Positions 7,732-19,373 of a DNA stretch of 64,000 nt are shown in pieces. The stretch comes from Microbacterium sp. 1S1 (GTDB lineage Bacteria; Actinomycetota; Actinomycetes; Actinomycetales; Microbacteriaceae). Under the pieces are notes generated by a model, which did no database searches, was not told where the DNA came from, and saw only the letters and a program-made list of their open reading frames with translations. Each line of letters starts with the position of its first letter. Position 1 is the first letter of the stretch. The stretch lies in contig NZ_CP043430.1 in NCBI RefSeq assembly GCF_008271365.1, positions 2,480,001 to 2,544,000 of the forward strand. The letters are read 5' to 3'. The translations under genes were made by a program, and so were the position numbers.

Positions 7732-9933
7732 TCAGCCGTTGTTCACGGTGGGCACATGCGGTTCGGACTGGTGACGAAGCCAGAGCGTCGACAACGCGGG
7801 CAGAGTGATCGAGGCCGTCGATGCGCCCGCGCCGTCGGACTCGGCGACCACCATCCCGAGATTGCCTGATCCGCGTCCCCCGTACGCGGCGGCGTCGGTG
7901 TTGAGGATCTCCTGCCACACGCCCTCGCGGGGCATCGCGAGCCGGTAGCCGGTGCGTTCCACCCCGGCGAAGTTGCTGACGACGACGAGACGGCCACCGT
8001 GCGCATCACGCCGCTCGAAGGCGATGACGGACGGATCCCAGGAAGGCGCCCCGAGACGCGTGAAGCCGGAACCATCGTTGTCGCGCTCCCAGAGTGGCGC
8101 CTGCACGCGGTAGACACCGTTCATCGCGGCGACGAAGTCCTGCAACTGGGCGTGCGACGGCTGATCGCGGAGCCACCAGTCCAGCTCACGGCCCTCGGAC
8201 CACTCGGCGAGCTGTCCGAACTCCTGCCCCATGAACAGGAGCTTCTTGCCCGGGTGCCCCCACATGTAGGCGAGGAACGCGCGGACGTTCGCGAGCTTGT
8301 GCCAGTGGTCGCCGGGCATCTTGGACAGGAGGCTGCCCTTCCCATGCACGACCTCGTCGTGGCTGATGGGCAGGACGTAGTTCTCACCGAACGCGTAGAC
8401 GAAGGAGAACGTCATCTCGCCCTCGTGGTGCGCGCGGTACATCGGGTCCCGGCCGATGTACTGCAGGGAGTCGTTCATCCACCCCATGTTCCACTTGAAG
8501 CCGAATCCGAGGCCGGCGTGGTCGGTCGGCGCCGTGACGCCGGGGAAGCTCGTCGACTCCTCGGCGATCATCAGGATCCCCGGGTGGAGCCGATACGACG
8601 TCGCATTGACCTCCTGCAGGAAACGGATGGCCTCGAGGTTCTCCCGGCCGCCATGGATGTTCGGCTCCCACTCGCCTTCCCGGCGCGAGTAGTCCAGGTA
8701 GAGCATCGAGGCGACGGCGTCCACCCGCAGCCCGTCGACGTGGAACTCCTCGAACCAGTAGAGGGCGTTCGCGACGAGGAAGCCGCGGACCTCGGGACGG
8801 CCGTAGTCGAAGATCAGAGTGCCCCAGTCCTGGTGCTCACCGCGGCGAGGGTCGGGGTGCTCGTACAGCGGCTGGCCGTCGAACCGAGCCAGAGCGAAGT
8901 CGTCCTTGGGGAAGTGCCCCGGCACCCAGTCCATGATGACGCCGATGCCCGCCTGGTGAAGGCGATCGATCAGGTGACGCAGGTCGTCGGGGGAGCCGTA
9001 ACGGCTCGTCGGCGCGTAGTAGCCGCTGACCTGGTAGCCCCAGGATCCGCCGAACGGGTGCTCGGCGAGCGGCATGAACTCGACATGCGTGAAGCCCGTC
9101 TCCTGGACGTGCGCGATCAACGGGTCCGCCATCTCGCGGTACCCGAGACCACCCCGCCAGGATCCGACGTGCACCTCGTACACCGACAGCGGCTGGGCGA
9201 CGGCGTGGGTCGCGGCACGACGGGTCATCCATGCGCCATCCTCCCAGACGTACTTCGATGCGGTCACGACCGATGCCGTCTCGGGCGGGACCTGCGCCGC
9301 CTGGGCCATCGGGTCGGCCTTGAGAATCCAGGCGCCGCTTCGCGTCCGGATCTGGTACTTGTACCGGGTCCCGACGGAGAGCCCCGGTACGAAGAGCTCC
9401 CAGATGCCGCTGGCGCCGAGAGAGCGCATGGCATGGGTCTCCCCGTTCCAGCCGTTGTGGTCGCCGACGAGCCGAACCGCGGTGGCGTTGGGTGCCCAGA
9501 CGGCGAACGATACGCCCTGCTCGTCGCCGTGCGTCCGATGGTGCGCCCCGAGCACCTCCCAGAGTCGCTCGTGGCGGCCCTCCGCGATCAGGTGAACGTC
9601 GAGATCTCCGAGCGTCGGCGAGTGCCGGTACGGGTCGCCGGCGACGACTTCCTCCTCGTCGCGGTAGCGCGTCGCGATGCGGTAGGGGAGAGGCGGTCCG
9701 GGATGGGTGCCCTCCCAGATGCCGTGCGCGGCATGGGCCAGGGTCAGCCGGCTGCCGTCTCCGAAGACCGCTGCCACGGCCTCGGCGAGAGGTCGGCGGA
9801 CCCGGATCGTGGTGACGGTCCGGTCGGCGGCGTCTTTGGCCGGATGCACGCCGAGCAGCGCGTGCGGGTTGTGGTGCTCAGCGGCCGCGACCGCCTGCCA
9901 GTCACCGTCCGATGTCGCCTCGATGCGGCTCAT
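7732..9933 (-). CDS. glgB: 1,4-alpha-glucan branching enzyme
   Basis: 733 residues from ATG 9933. An N-terminal CBM48/branching-enzyme domain (HHNPHALLGVHP at about 20) precedes the GH13 barrel with VEFMPLAEHPFGGSWGYQ, the nucleophile segment VDGLRVDAVASMLYLDYSR, the acid/base Glu in MIAEEST and the late motif PISHDEVVHGKGS. It makes alpha-1,6 branches in glucan. Its start overlaps the glgE stop (ATGA), so the two are translationally coupled. The long open frame continuing upstream of 9933 is antisense-free shadow of glgE in another frame and is not part of the protein. A GlgB next to GlgE indicates the maltose-1-phosphate route to glycogen-like glucan. Confidence 0.96.
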   Translation of the reverse strand: MSRIEATSDGDWQAVAAAEHHNPHALLGVHPAKDAADRTVTTIRVRRPLAEAVAAVFGDGSRLTLAHAAHGIWEGTHPGPPLPYRIATRYRDEEEVVAGDPYRHSPTLGDLDVHLIAEGRHERLWEVLGAHHRTHGDEQGVSFAVWAPNATAVRLVGDHNGWNGETHAMRSLGASGIWELFVPGLSVGTRYKYQIRTRSGAWILKADPMAQAAQVPPETASVVTASKYVWEDGAWMTRRAATHAVAQPLSVYEVHVGSWRGGLGYREMADPLIAHVQETGFTHVEFMPLAEHPFGGSWGYQVSGYYAPTSRYGSPDDLRHLIDRLHQAGIGVIMDWVPGHFPKDDFALARFDGQPLYEHPDPRRGEHQDWGTLIFDYGRPEVRGFLVANALYWFEEFHVDGLRVDAVASMLYLDYSRREGEWEPNIHGGRENLEAIRFLQEVNATSYRLHPGILMIAEESTSFPGVTAPTDHAGLGFGFKWNMGWMNDSLQYIGRDPMYRAHHEGEMTFSFVYAFGENYVLPISHDEVVHGKGSLLSKMPGDHWHKLANVRAFLAYMWGHPGKKLLFMGQEFGQLAEWSEGRELDWWLRDQPSHAQLQDFVAAMNGVYRVQAPLWERDNDGSGFTRLGAPSWDPSVIAFERRDAHGGRLVVVSNFAGVERTGYRLAMPREGVWQEILNTDAAAYGGRGSGNLGMVVAESDGAGASTASITLPALSTLWLRHQSEPHVPTVNNG

Positions 9934-11999
9934 GCGCGCTCCCTCACCTTCAGGATGTGGACGGGCTCGGCGAACGCGTCGAGCCGCACGTAATTGTGGT
10001 CGCTCCAGGTCCAGACGCTGCCGGTGAGGAGATCCTCCACCTCGAACTGCTCGCCGAGCGGCACGCCCCACCGTGTGGTGTCGAGGTGGACGGTGGTCTC
10101 CCGCACCGAGTGCGGATCGACGTTCGCCACGACGATGAGGGTGTCGGGGAGCCCCGTTCCGGTGAAGGCCGCATCGAGATGCTTGCTGTACACGAGGATC
10201 GCGTCGTCGTCGCTCCAGTGGAGCTCGAGGTTGCGGAGCTGCCGCAGCGCGGGGTGGGCGGCGCGGATCTCGTTCAGCCGACGCAGCAGTGGAGCCAGGG
10301 ACTCGCCTCGCTCCTCGGCCCCCGTCCAATCGCGGAACTTGTACTCGTACTTCTCGTTGTCGATGTTCTCTTCGGAGCCGGGTCGCGCCACGTTCTCGAC
10401 GAGCTCGTATCCTGCGTACACGCCGTAGACGGGCCCTGCCGTGGCCGCGATGCAGGCGCGGATGCGGTATGCAGCGCGTCCGCCGAACTGGAGGTATTCC
10501 GTGAGGATGTCGTGCGTGTTCACGAAGAGGTTCGGGCGCATGTAGTCCGCGGTCTCGTGCGAGATCGACGTGAGGAACTCCTCCAGCTCGGCCTTGGTGT
10601 TCCGCCAGGTGAAGTAGCTGTAGCTCTGCTGGAATCCGACCGCGGCGAGCGCGCGCATCACGGCGGGGCGGGTGAACGCCTCGGCGAGGAAGATGACGTC
10701 GGGGTCGGTCTCGTTCACGGTGGCGATCAGCCACTCCCAGAACCGGAGCGGCTTGGTATGCGGGTTGTCGACGCGGAAGATGCGCACACCCTCGCCCACC
10801 CAGTGCCGGACGACACGGAGCATCTCGGCCGCGATGCCCTCCGGGTCGTTGTCGAAGTTGAGCGGGTAGATGTCCTGGTACTTCTTGGGCGGGTTCTCGG
10901 CGTAGGCGATGGTGCCGTCGGGGAGGGTCGTGAACCACTCCGGATGGTCGCGGACCCACGGGTGGTCGGGGGAGGCCTGCAGCGCGAGGTCCAGGGCGAC
11001 CTCCAACCCCTCCTTCCGTGCCGCGCGCACGAACGCACGGAAGTCCTGCGCGGTGCCGAGGTCCGGATGGATGGCATCGTGACCACCCTCCGCGGAACCG
11101 ATGGCATAGGGCGAGCCCGGGTCGCCTGGCTCGGCCACGAGCGTGTTGTTGCGACCCTTGCGATTGGTGGTGCCGATCGGGTGGATGGGGACGAGGTAGA
11201 TCACGTCGAACCCCATGCGGGCGACGCCGGGCAAGCGCTTCGCGGCGGTGCGGAACGTTCCGCTGCGGACCGTGCCGTCCTTCAGCCGGCGTGCGCCCTC
11301 CGACCGGGGGAAGAACTCATACCATGCTCCGACGCCCGCTCGCGTGCGTTCGACGCGAAGGAGCTGCTCCGTGGAGGCGGAGCGCAGGGTGGTCACCGGC
11401 CGCTCACGGAAGATCGTCGCGAGCTCCTCGTCAACGGCGAGCGCGGCCGTGGTGGCGGCGTCGCCGGTCTTCAGGACGTCGGCACGGGCGCGCAGACGGG
11501 TGCGCTGCGCCGCGGGTCGGTCCTTCTCGGCTGCCGCCCTGCGGAGCAGCTCCTCCCCGAGCGCCGCCATCACCGGGACGTCCACTCCGGCAGCGACCTT
11601 GACGTGAGCGGCGTGCGCCCAGGTCGCGAAGTCGTCGGAGAACGCCTCGAACCGGTAGTGCCAGAGCCCCACGGCATCGAGGGCGATCTCGGCGCCCCAT
11701 CGGTCGGTTCCATCGGCGCGCGGAGTCAGCCGGTGGAGGCTCTCTTCCCCGGTCGGCGCGGTCAGCCGGAGATGCACCCCGATGAGATCGTGTCCCTCGC
11801 GGAAGGCCACGACGCTGAACGGCACGACCTCGCCGGAGAACGCCTTGGCGGGGAAGCCTCCGGGGACGGCAGGGGTGCCGTCGATCAGAGGGATGCGGGT
11901 GGTGCGCAGGGCTCCCGATCTGTCGGCCCCGGAGACGCGCGCCGGGATCTGAACAGGGCTCCGCAGAACCGAGGGCGGGGTTTCACCACGTGGACTCAC
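9930..11999 (-). CDS. glgE: Alpha-1,4-glucan:maltose-1-phosphate maltosyltransferase
   Basis: 689 residues. GlgE transfers maltose from alpha-maltose 1-phosphate onto a growing glucan. Visible: an N-terminal Ig-like domain, then the GH13_3 region with VIYLVPIHPIGTTNRKGRNN, HPDLGT, the nucleophile segment GVRIFRVDNPHTKPLRFWEW, and VIFLAEAFTRPAVM with the acid/base Glu. Length is normal for the family (about 660-700). GTG 11999 is preferred because TAGATT lies exactly 6 nt upstream (12006-12011), a leaderless promoter; it probably drives glgE-glgB together. No treS/pep2 or glgA is visible in this window, so the maltose-1-phosphate source must be encoded elsewhere. Confidence 0.95.
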   Translation of the reverse strand: MSPRGETPPSVLRSPVQIPARVSGADRSGALRTTRIPLIDGTPAVPGGFPAKAFSGEVVPFSVVAFREGHDLIGVHLRLTAPTGEESLHRLTPRADGTDRWGAEIALDAVGLWHYRFEAFSDDFATWAHAAHVKVAAGVDVPVMAALGEELLRRAAAEKDRPAAQRTRLRARADVLKTGDAATTAALAVDEELATIFRERPVTTLRSASTEQLLRVERTRAGVGAWYEFFPRSEGARRLKDGTVRSGTFRTAAKRLPGVARMGFDVIYLVPIHPIGTTNRKGRNNTLVAEPGDPGSPYAIGSAEGGHDAIHPDLGTAQDFRAFVRAARKEGLEVALDLALQASPDHPWVRDHPEWFTTLPDGTIAYAENPPKKYQDIYPLNFDNDPEGIAAEMLRVVRHWVGEGVRIFRVDNPHTKPLRFWEWLIATVNETDPDVIFLAEAFTRPAVMRALAAVGFQQSYSYFTWRNTKAELEEFLTSISHETADYMRPNLFVNTHDILTEYLQFGGRAAYRIRACIAATAGPVYGVYAGYELVENVARPGSEENIDNEKYEYKFRDWTGAEERGESLAPLLRRLNEIRAAHPALRQLRNLELHWSDDDAILVYSKHLDAAFTGTGLPDTLIVVANVDPHSVRETTVHLDTTRWGVPLGEQFEVEDLLTGSVWTWSDHNYVRLDAFAEPVHILKVRERA

Positions 12000-12005
12000 A
12001 CGCCG

Positions 12006-12011
12006 AATCTA
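12006..12011 (-). promoter_or_regulatory. -10 box (TAGATT) of glgE-glgB
   Basis: TAGATT on the minus strand ends 6 nt before GTG 11999, matching the leaderless pattern repeated across the window. Confidence 0.6.
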
Positions 12012-12064
12012 CCGCTCGGGCGTGCGGGCGGCCTACCGCTCGACCCGGACGCCAAACCGTGATA

Positions 12065-14137
12065 TCACTCGACGCGGAACAGGCGCATCGAGGTACCGGG
12101 AACCGGAAGGACCTCACCCGGGGCGAAGATCTCCTCGGTCTCGGAGGGACGCTCGTCGGCGCTGGACCAGAGCGAGACGAACCGGGTCGCCCCGTCGATC
12201 GCCTCGGGCAGCCGGACGTCGATCGGGGCCTCCGTGCCGTGCACGATCAGCAGGATGCGGTTGGCGGCTTCCTTGTCGGGCGTCGACGCGGCGACGTATT
12301 GGAGCGTGCGGTTGCCCGGGTCCGTCCACTGGCCCGACTCCATGGTGGCACCGTCCTGGTCGTACCAGTCCATGACCGATGCGTTGGGAATGTGCTCGCC
12401 GAGGCGCGCATAGCGACAGGGGCGCAGCGCCGGGTTGTCCTGCCGGAGCCGGATGAGGCGCGTCACGTGAGCCCGGAGGTCGTCCTGCCACGGCTTGGAC
12501 TCCCATGACAGCCAGGAAACGGGGGAGTCCTGGGCGTAGGCGTTGTTGTTGCCGCGCTGGGTTCGACCCACCTCGTCACCCGCCGTGAGCATCGGAATCC
12601 CTGCCGAAAGGAGCAGGGTACCGAGGAGGTTGCGCATCGCCTTCCGACGGGCGGCGAGGATCGCGGGGTCGTCGGTCGGGCCCTCGACGCCGTGGTTGAA
12701 GGAGCGGTTCAGATCGGCGCCGTCGCGGTTGTGCTCGCCGTTCGCCTCGTTGTGCTTGACGTCGTACGAGACGAGGTCATGGAGGGTGAAGCCATCGTGG
12801 GCCGTGACGAAGTTGACGCTCGCGAGTGGCCCGCGGTCCTCGCTGAACGTGTTGGACGAGCCTGCCAGCCGAGTGGCGAAACCGCCGATCCCGACGGGCG
12901 CCGAGGCTCTGCGCGCGTAGTCGATGTCACTCAGCCAGAAGTTGCGCACCCGATCGCGGTACCGGTCGTTCCACTCGTGCCAGCCCGAGGGGAAGTTCCC
13001 GGTCTGCCAGCCGCCGAGCCCGACGTCCCACGGTTCGGCGATGAGCTTGGACTCCGCGAGCACGCGGTCGGCGGCGATGGCCGTCAGGAGGGGGTGCTCC
13101 GGCGTGTAGGTGTGGGCGGCATCGCGCGCGAGCGCCGTCGCCAAGTCGAACCGGAACCCGTCGACCTGCATCTCCTCTGCCCAATACCTCAGCGAGTCGA
13201 GGACGAGGCGGGCTCCGGCGTCGGTCGCGGTGTTGAGCGTGTTGCCGCATCCCGTGGTGTCGATGTAGGCGCCGGTCTCGTCCTGCCGGTAGTAGCTCGC
13301 GTTGTCGATGCCACGGAGACTGGACCGCGGCCCGCCGATGCCCTCCTCCGACGTGTGGTTGTAGACGACGTCCAGGATCACCTCGAGGCCCGCCTCGTGC
13401 AGCAGGCGCACCATGCCCTTGAACTCCGCGATGACCGCCTCCGGTCCGCGCTTCCTGGCGCTCTCCGTCGCGTAGGCGGTGTGCGGCGTGAAGTAGTTCA
13501 GCGTGTTGTAGCCCCAGTAGTTCGTCAGCCCGCGCTCCAGGAGCCGCGGCTCCGGAACGAAGGCGTGGACCGGGAGGAGCTCCACCGACGTCACGCCGAG
13601 GGTCTGGAGGTACGCGATCATGGCGGGATGCGCGAGACCCGCATAGGTCCCGTGGAGCGCCGGCGGGATGTCGGGGTGGCGCTTGGTCAAGCCCTTCAGA
13701 TGGCCCTCGTAGATGATCGTGCGGTCCACCGGGATGCGCGGCTTTCTCGACCCGCCCCAGTCGAAGCCGTCCTCGATGACCACTCCGCGCCAGTCCTGGT
13801 AGCCGTGTCCCTGCGCGAGTCCCCGCGCGTACGGGTCGAGGAGGAGGGTCTCCGGGTTGAACGTGTTCCCGGGGCCGTGCGGACCCTCGACACGGAGCGC
13901 GTACCTCACACCCGGCTGCAGCAGTGGCGTCGTGACCTCCCAGACGCCGCCTGGCCTGCGTTCGAGGGCTGCCTGGTCCACCACCCAGTCGAGGTCGGTC
14001 GTGTCGAAGACCACGAGCTCGACGGCAGCGGCGTTCCGGGACCACACCCGAAGCGTGCCCCCGCCGTCGTGCAGGCGCACGCCGAGGTCGTCGAGGACCG
14101 AACCACCGGGCACGACGGAGACGCGGGACTCAGGCAT
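12065..14137 (-). CDS. glgX: Glycogen debranching enzyme
   Basis: 690 residues. N-terminal CBM48 domain, then the GH13_11 isoamylase-type barrel: VTSVELLPVHAFVPEP, VVYNHTSEEG, the nucleophile segment VDGFRFDLATALARD, LIAEPWDVG with the acid/base Glu, and NFVTAHDGFTL. GlgX removes alpha-1,6 side branches left by phosphorylase. ATG 14137 is preceded by TAGGGT with 6 nt spacing (14144-14149), so the mRNA is probably leaderless. The gap to glgE is 65 nt with its own glgE promoter, so glgX may be transcribed separately or read through. Divergent from the cysteine desulfurase gene. Confidence 0.95.
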   Translation of the reverse strand: MPESRVSVVPGGSVLDDLGVRLHDGGGTLRVWSRNAAAVELVVFDTTDLDWVVDQAALERRPGGVWEVTTPLLQPGVRYALRVEGPHGPGNTFNPETLLLDPYARGLAQGHGYQDWRGVVIEDGFDWGGSRKPRIPVDRTIIYEGHLKGLTKRHPDIPPALHGTYAGLAHPAMIAYLQTLGVTSVELLPVHAFVPEPRLLERGLTNYWGYNTLNYFTPHTAYATESARKRGPEAVIAEFKGMVRLLHEAGLEVILDVVYNHTSEEGIGGPRSSLRGIDNASYYRQDETGAYIDTTGCGNTLNTATDAGARLVLDSLRYWAEEMQVDGFRFDLATALARDAAHTYTPEHPLLTAIAADRVLAESKLIAEPWDVGLGGWQTGNFPSGWHEWNDRYRDRVRNFWLSDIDYARRASAPVGIGGFATRLAGSSNTFSEDRGPLASVNFVTAHDGFTLHDLVSYDVKHNEANGEHNRDGADLNRSFNHGVEGPTDDPAILAARRKAMRNLLGTLLLSAGIPMLTAGDEVGRTQRGNNNAYAQDSPVSWLSWESKPWQDDLRAHVTRLIRLRQDNPALRPCRYARLGEHIPNASVMDWYDQDGATMESGQWTDPGNRTLQYVAASTPDKEAANRILLIVHGTEAPIDVRLPEAIDGATRFVSLWSSADERPSETEEIFAPGEVLPVPGTSMRLFRVE

Positions 14138-14143
14138 GAGTAC

Positions 14144-14149
14144 ACCCTA
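14144..14149 (-). promoter_or_regulatory. -10 box (TAGGGT) of glgX
   Basis: TAGGGT on the minus strand, 6 nt upstream of ATG 14137. The intergenic region 14138-14242 holds this promoter and that of the divergent cysteine desulfurase. Confidence 0.6.
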
Positions 14150-14230
14150 GAGCGTGTTGCATTTCAGTCTCATGACAGGGCGCACGCGGTCCCGACCGGG
14201 AAGGCCGACCGTCGAGCACCGGATCCGGGG

Positions 14231-14236
14231 GAGAAT
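14231..14236 (+). promoter_or_regulatory. -10 box (GAGAAT) of the cysteine desulfurase gene
   Basis: GAGAAT lies 6 nt upstream of ATG 14243, the same geometry as the TAGACT-type leaderless promoters though less canonical in sequence. Confidence 0.45.
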
Positions 14237-14242
14237 CGAAGC

Positions 14243-15418
14243 ATGCGCCACTATCTCGACCATGCGGCGACCACGCCGCTGCGCCCCGAGGCCCGGGATG
14301 CCTGGCTGGAGGCGTCGGCGGTCGTCGGCAACGCCTCGTCGACGCACGGTGCCGGACAGGACGCCCGCCGCATGCTGGAGGAGTCACGGGAACGCGTGGC
14401 GGCGGTGCTCGACGCCGACCCCATCGAGGTGGTGCTGACCTCCGGCGGTACGGAGTCGATCAACCTCGCCCTTCAGGGCCTATGGCGGTCGCGCCTTCCG
14501 GGGACGGCCGCCGTCGTGCTGCCGGACGGTGAGCACCACGCGACGATGGACACCGTCGCCGCCCTCGTCGACGAGGGGGCCGAGGTCAGGGCCGTGGCGA
14601 TCTCCGCGCTGTCGCGCATCGATGTGGATCGCTTCGTCGCGGCGTTGCCGGGCGCGGCGTTCGCCACGGCGCTCGTCGCGAACAACGAGACCGGGACGGT
14701 CAACGACGCGGGTGCGCTGGCTTCGGCCGCCGCCGATGCCGGCGTGCCGCTGCACCTCGACGCCGTGGCCGCGCTCGGCCACGTCCCCCTCTCGTTCCGC
14801 GAGCTGCGGGGCGTCGCGGCCGACGGGGTCGGGCTGGTGGCGCTCAGCGTCGCCGGGCACAAGATCGGTGCACCGGTGGGGGTGGGTGCGCTCGTCGCCG
14901 CACGATCCGCGCGGCTGACGCCCCTGCTGCGCGGCGGTGGCCAACAGCGGGGTCTGCGCGCGGGCACACAGGATGTCCCGGGAGCCGCGGCGCTGGCGAC
15001 GGCGATCGAACTGGCTGAACGAGAGCGCGAGGCGGAGGAGGTTCGCCTTGGTCGGCTCCGTGACCGCCTCGTCGAGGGCGTCCGTGAACGCGTTCCCGCA
15101 GCAGAGCTGCTGGGCGACCCCGATCACCGCCTCCCCGGCACGGCGCACCTGCTGTTCCCCGGCGCCGTCGGGGAGAGCCTGCTCTTCCTGCTCGATCTGG
15201 CCGGGGTGTCCGCCTCCACCGGCTCTGCCTGTCAGGCAGGCGTCGCCGAGCCCTCGCACGTCGTGATGGCCATGGGCCGGAGCGAGACGGACGCCCGGAG
15301 TGTCCTGCGCTTCTCCCTGGGTCGCCCCTCGACGGAGGCCGATGTCGACGCCGTGCTCGCGGCGATCGGGGAGGCGTACGTGCGGGCATCCGGGTCCCGT
15401 GCAGCCACGCGCTCGTAG
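14243..15418 (+). CDS. Cysteine desulfurase (NifS/IscS family)
   Basis: 391 residues, a class V PLP aminotransferase fold. N-terminal YLDHAATTPLRPEA, then TSGGTESINLAL, the cofactor Lys207 in AGHKIGAPVGVG, and the persulfide-carrying Cys330 in SACQAG near the C-terminus. It takes sulfur from cysteine for delivery to acceptors. Start ATG 14243 is fixed by MRHYLDHAATT; the long open frame upstream is antisense to glgX. mnmA begins 9 nt after its stop, which suggests this desulfurase supplies sulfur to tRNA 2-thiolation. It could also serve Fe-S assembly; no scaffold gene is nearby. Confidence 0.93.
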   Translation: MRHYLDHAATTPLRPEARDAWLEASAVVGNASSTHGAGQDARRMLEESRERVAAVLDADPIEVVLTSGGTESINLALQGLWRSRLPGTAAVVLPDGEHHATMDTVAALVDEGAEVRAVAISALSRIDVDRFVAALPGAAFATALVANNETGTVNDAGALASAAADAGVPLHLDAVAALGHVPLSFRELRGVAADGVGLVALSVAGHKIGAPVGVGALVAARSARLTPLLRGGGQQRGLRAGTQDVPGAAALATAIELAEREREAEEVRLGRLRDRLVEGVRERVPAAELLGDPDHRLPGTAHLLFPGAVGESLLFLLDLAGVSASTGSACQAGVAEPSHVVMAMGRSETDARSVLRFSLGRPSTEADVDAVLAAIGEAYVRASGSRAATRS

Positions 15419-15421
15419 ACT
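15416..15421 (+). promoter_or_regulatory. -10 box (TAGACT) of mnmA
   Basis: TAGACT ends 6 nt before ATG 15428. It overlaps the stop codon of the desulfurase gene, so mnmA has its own leaderless promoter as well as possible readthrough. Confidence 0.65.
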
Positions 15422-15427
15422 GGTGCC

Positions 15428-16525
15428 ATGCGAATCCTTGCGGCCATGAGCGGTGGCGTGGACTCCGCCGTGGCGGCCGCACGCGCCGTCGAAGCGGGCC
15501 ACGACGTCGTCGGCGTCCATCTCGCGCTCTCCCGCGCCGGGGGCACGCTGCGCACCGGGAGCCGCGGCTGCTGCACGATCGAGGATGCCCTGGACGCTCG
15601 CCGCGCCGCCGACCTCCTCGGCATCCCTTTCTACGTATGGGACTTCTCCGAGCGCTTCCGCGATGACGTGATCGACGACTTCGTCGCCGAGTACCGTGCG
15701 GGTCGCACCCCCAATCCGTGCATGCGATGCAACGAGAAGATCAAGTTCGCGGCCCTCTTGGAGCGTGCCCTGGAGCTCGGCTTCGATGCGGTCTGCACCG
15801 GGCACTATGCGACGCTCGTCGACGGTCCGGAGGGGCTGGAGCTGCACCGAGCCTCGGACAACGCGAAGGACCAGTCCTATGTGCTCGGCGTCCTGACGGC
15901 GGAGCAGCTCGCACACACGTACTTCCCGCTCGGCACCACACCTTCGAAGGCGATCGTGCGGGCCGAGGCGGAGCAGCGCGGCCTCAGTGTTGCCCAGAAG
16001 CCGGACAGCCACGACATCTGCTTCATCCCCGACGGCGACACCCGGGGCTGGTTGGCGGAGAAGGTCGGTACGGCCACCGGTGAGATCGTCGACCGCACGG
16101 GTGCTGTCGTCGGCGAGCACGAGGGCGCTCATGCGTTCACCGTGGGGCAGCGGCGCGGGCTCAAGCTCGGTGTCCCGGCGGCGGACGGGAAGCCCCGTTT
16201 CGTACTCGAGGTCCGGCCGGTGTCGAACACGGTGGTCGTCGGCCCCAAGGAAGCCTTGGCGATCGCGGAGATCGCCGGGGAACGCTTCAGCTGGGCCGGC
16301 GCCGCGCCGAGTGTGTCGGAGTTCGCGTGTGACGTGCAGATCCGCGCGCACGCCGAGCCTGTCCCGGCCACGGCCACCGTGACGCCCGGGGGCGTGCGCG
16401 TCGTCCCGGACACCCCGCTCGACGGCGTCGCGCCAGGACAGACCGCCGTGCTCTACATCGGCACTCGGGTGCTCGGCCAGTTCACGATCGATTCCACGGT
16501 CTCGGCGGTCCCGGTCGGCGTCTGA
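15428..16525 (+). CDS. mnmA: tRNA-specific 2-thiouridylase
   Basis: 365 residues. The N-terminal PP-loop SGGVDSA is at residues 8-14. The two catalytic cysteines are Cys98 in NPCMRCNEK and Cys198 in [11 protein letters not shown]; also seen are GHYA and QSYVLG, and a C-terminal beta domain. MnmA adds sulfur to C2 of uridine 34 in tRNA-Lys, Glu and Gln. An extra Cys-Cys pair (RGCCTIED, about residue 48) occurs in the N-terminal domain. It sits directly after a cysteine desulfurase, its expected sulfur source. Spacing of 38 nt to ligA with a separate promoter. Confidence 0.95.
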   Translation: MRILAAMSGGVDSAVAAARAVEAGHDVVGVHLALSRAGGTLRTGSRGCCTIEDALDARRAADLLGIPFYVWDFSERFRDDVIDDFVAEYRAGRTPNPCMRCNEKIKFAALLERALELGFDAVCTGHYATLVDGPEGLELHRASDNAKDQSYVLGVLTAEQLAHTYFPLGTTPSKAIVRAEAEQRGLSVAQKPDSHDICFIPDGDTRGWLAEKVGTATGEIVDRTGAVVGEHEGAHAFTVGQRRGLKLGVPAADGKPRFVLEVRPVSNTVVVGPKEALAIAEIAGERFSWAGAAPSVSEFACDVQIRAHAEPVPATATVTPGGVRVVPDTPLDGVAPGQTAVLYIGTRVLGQFTIDSTVSAVPVGV

Positions 16526-16551
16526 TCCCGACGCATGTCGGTCCCCGCTCC

Positions 16552-18879
<2,328 letters not shown>

Positions 18880-18882
18880 CGG

Positions 18883-19362
18883 TCAGGCGGTCTCGGGCGC
18901 GGCGGTTGTCGGGGCGAGGAACTGCCGGAGCCGCGGGGAGTCTGCGAAGCCGAGTCCGCGATAGAGGTCGAGGGCGGCGTCGCTCGAATGCACGGTGACC
19001 CGCTCGGCTCCGACCGACACGGCGTGTGCGCAGGCGGCGGCGACGAGTCCCCGGCCCGCGCCCCGCCCGCGATACTCCGGCATCACGAACACGCTCTGCA
19101 GATCGGCCGAGATGCGGTCGGGCGCGCCTGGTCGCGGCACGCGGGGCACGAGGGCGACCCAGGCCGCGCCGACGACGCGTTCGTCGTCGTCGAGGCGCGC
19201 CACGAAGGCCACGTGGGTGCGCCGGTGGGCGTCCCACCACGCGCCGAGCTCCTCGGTGAAGGGCGCCAGCGATCGACCCGCCGTCAGGTCCGCGGGAACG
19301 TCCTGCCACTTGAGCCGGGCGAGCGCGGAGACGTCGTCCCTGCCGGCGCGGTCGATGCGCAT
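18883..19362 (-). CDS. GNAT-family N-acetyltransferase
   Basis: 159 residues. A GNAT core is visible: ERVVGAAWVALVPR in the central sheet, the acetyl-CoA binding loop VMPEYRGRGAGRGLVAAACA (motif A, R-x-x-G-x-G/A), and a late strand VTVHSSDAALDLYRGLGFAD with the conserved Tyr-x-x-x-GF element. Substrate unknown. It starts 11 nt after the helicase stop on the same strand, so it is probably co-transcribed with the helicase; its end is 3 nt from the convergent ligA end. Confidence 0.83.
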   Translation of the reverse strand: MRIDRAGRDDVSALARLKWQDVPADLTAGRSLAPFTEELGAWWDAHRRTHVAFVARLDDDERVVGAAWVALVPRVPRPGAPDRISADLQSVFVMPEYRGRGAGRGLVAAACAHAVSVGAERVTVHSSDAALDLYRGLGFADSPRLRQFLAPTTAAPETA

Positions 19363-19373
19363 CGTCTGCCTGT

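Noticed and set aside
14155-14245. Possible riboswitch in the gap between glgX and the desulfurase gene
   Set aside because: Both genes look leaderless, so no leader RNA exists for a riboswitch to occupy.
12692-15418. 908-residue open frame on the plus strand through glgX
   Set aside because: Only the part from ATG 14243 is real (cysteine desulfurase). The rest is the antisense of glgX in a high-GC genome.
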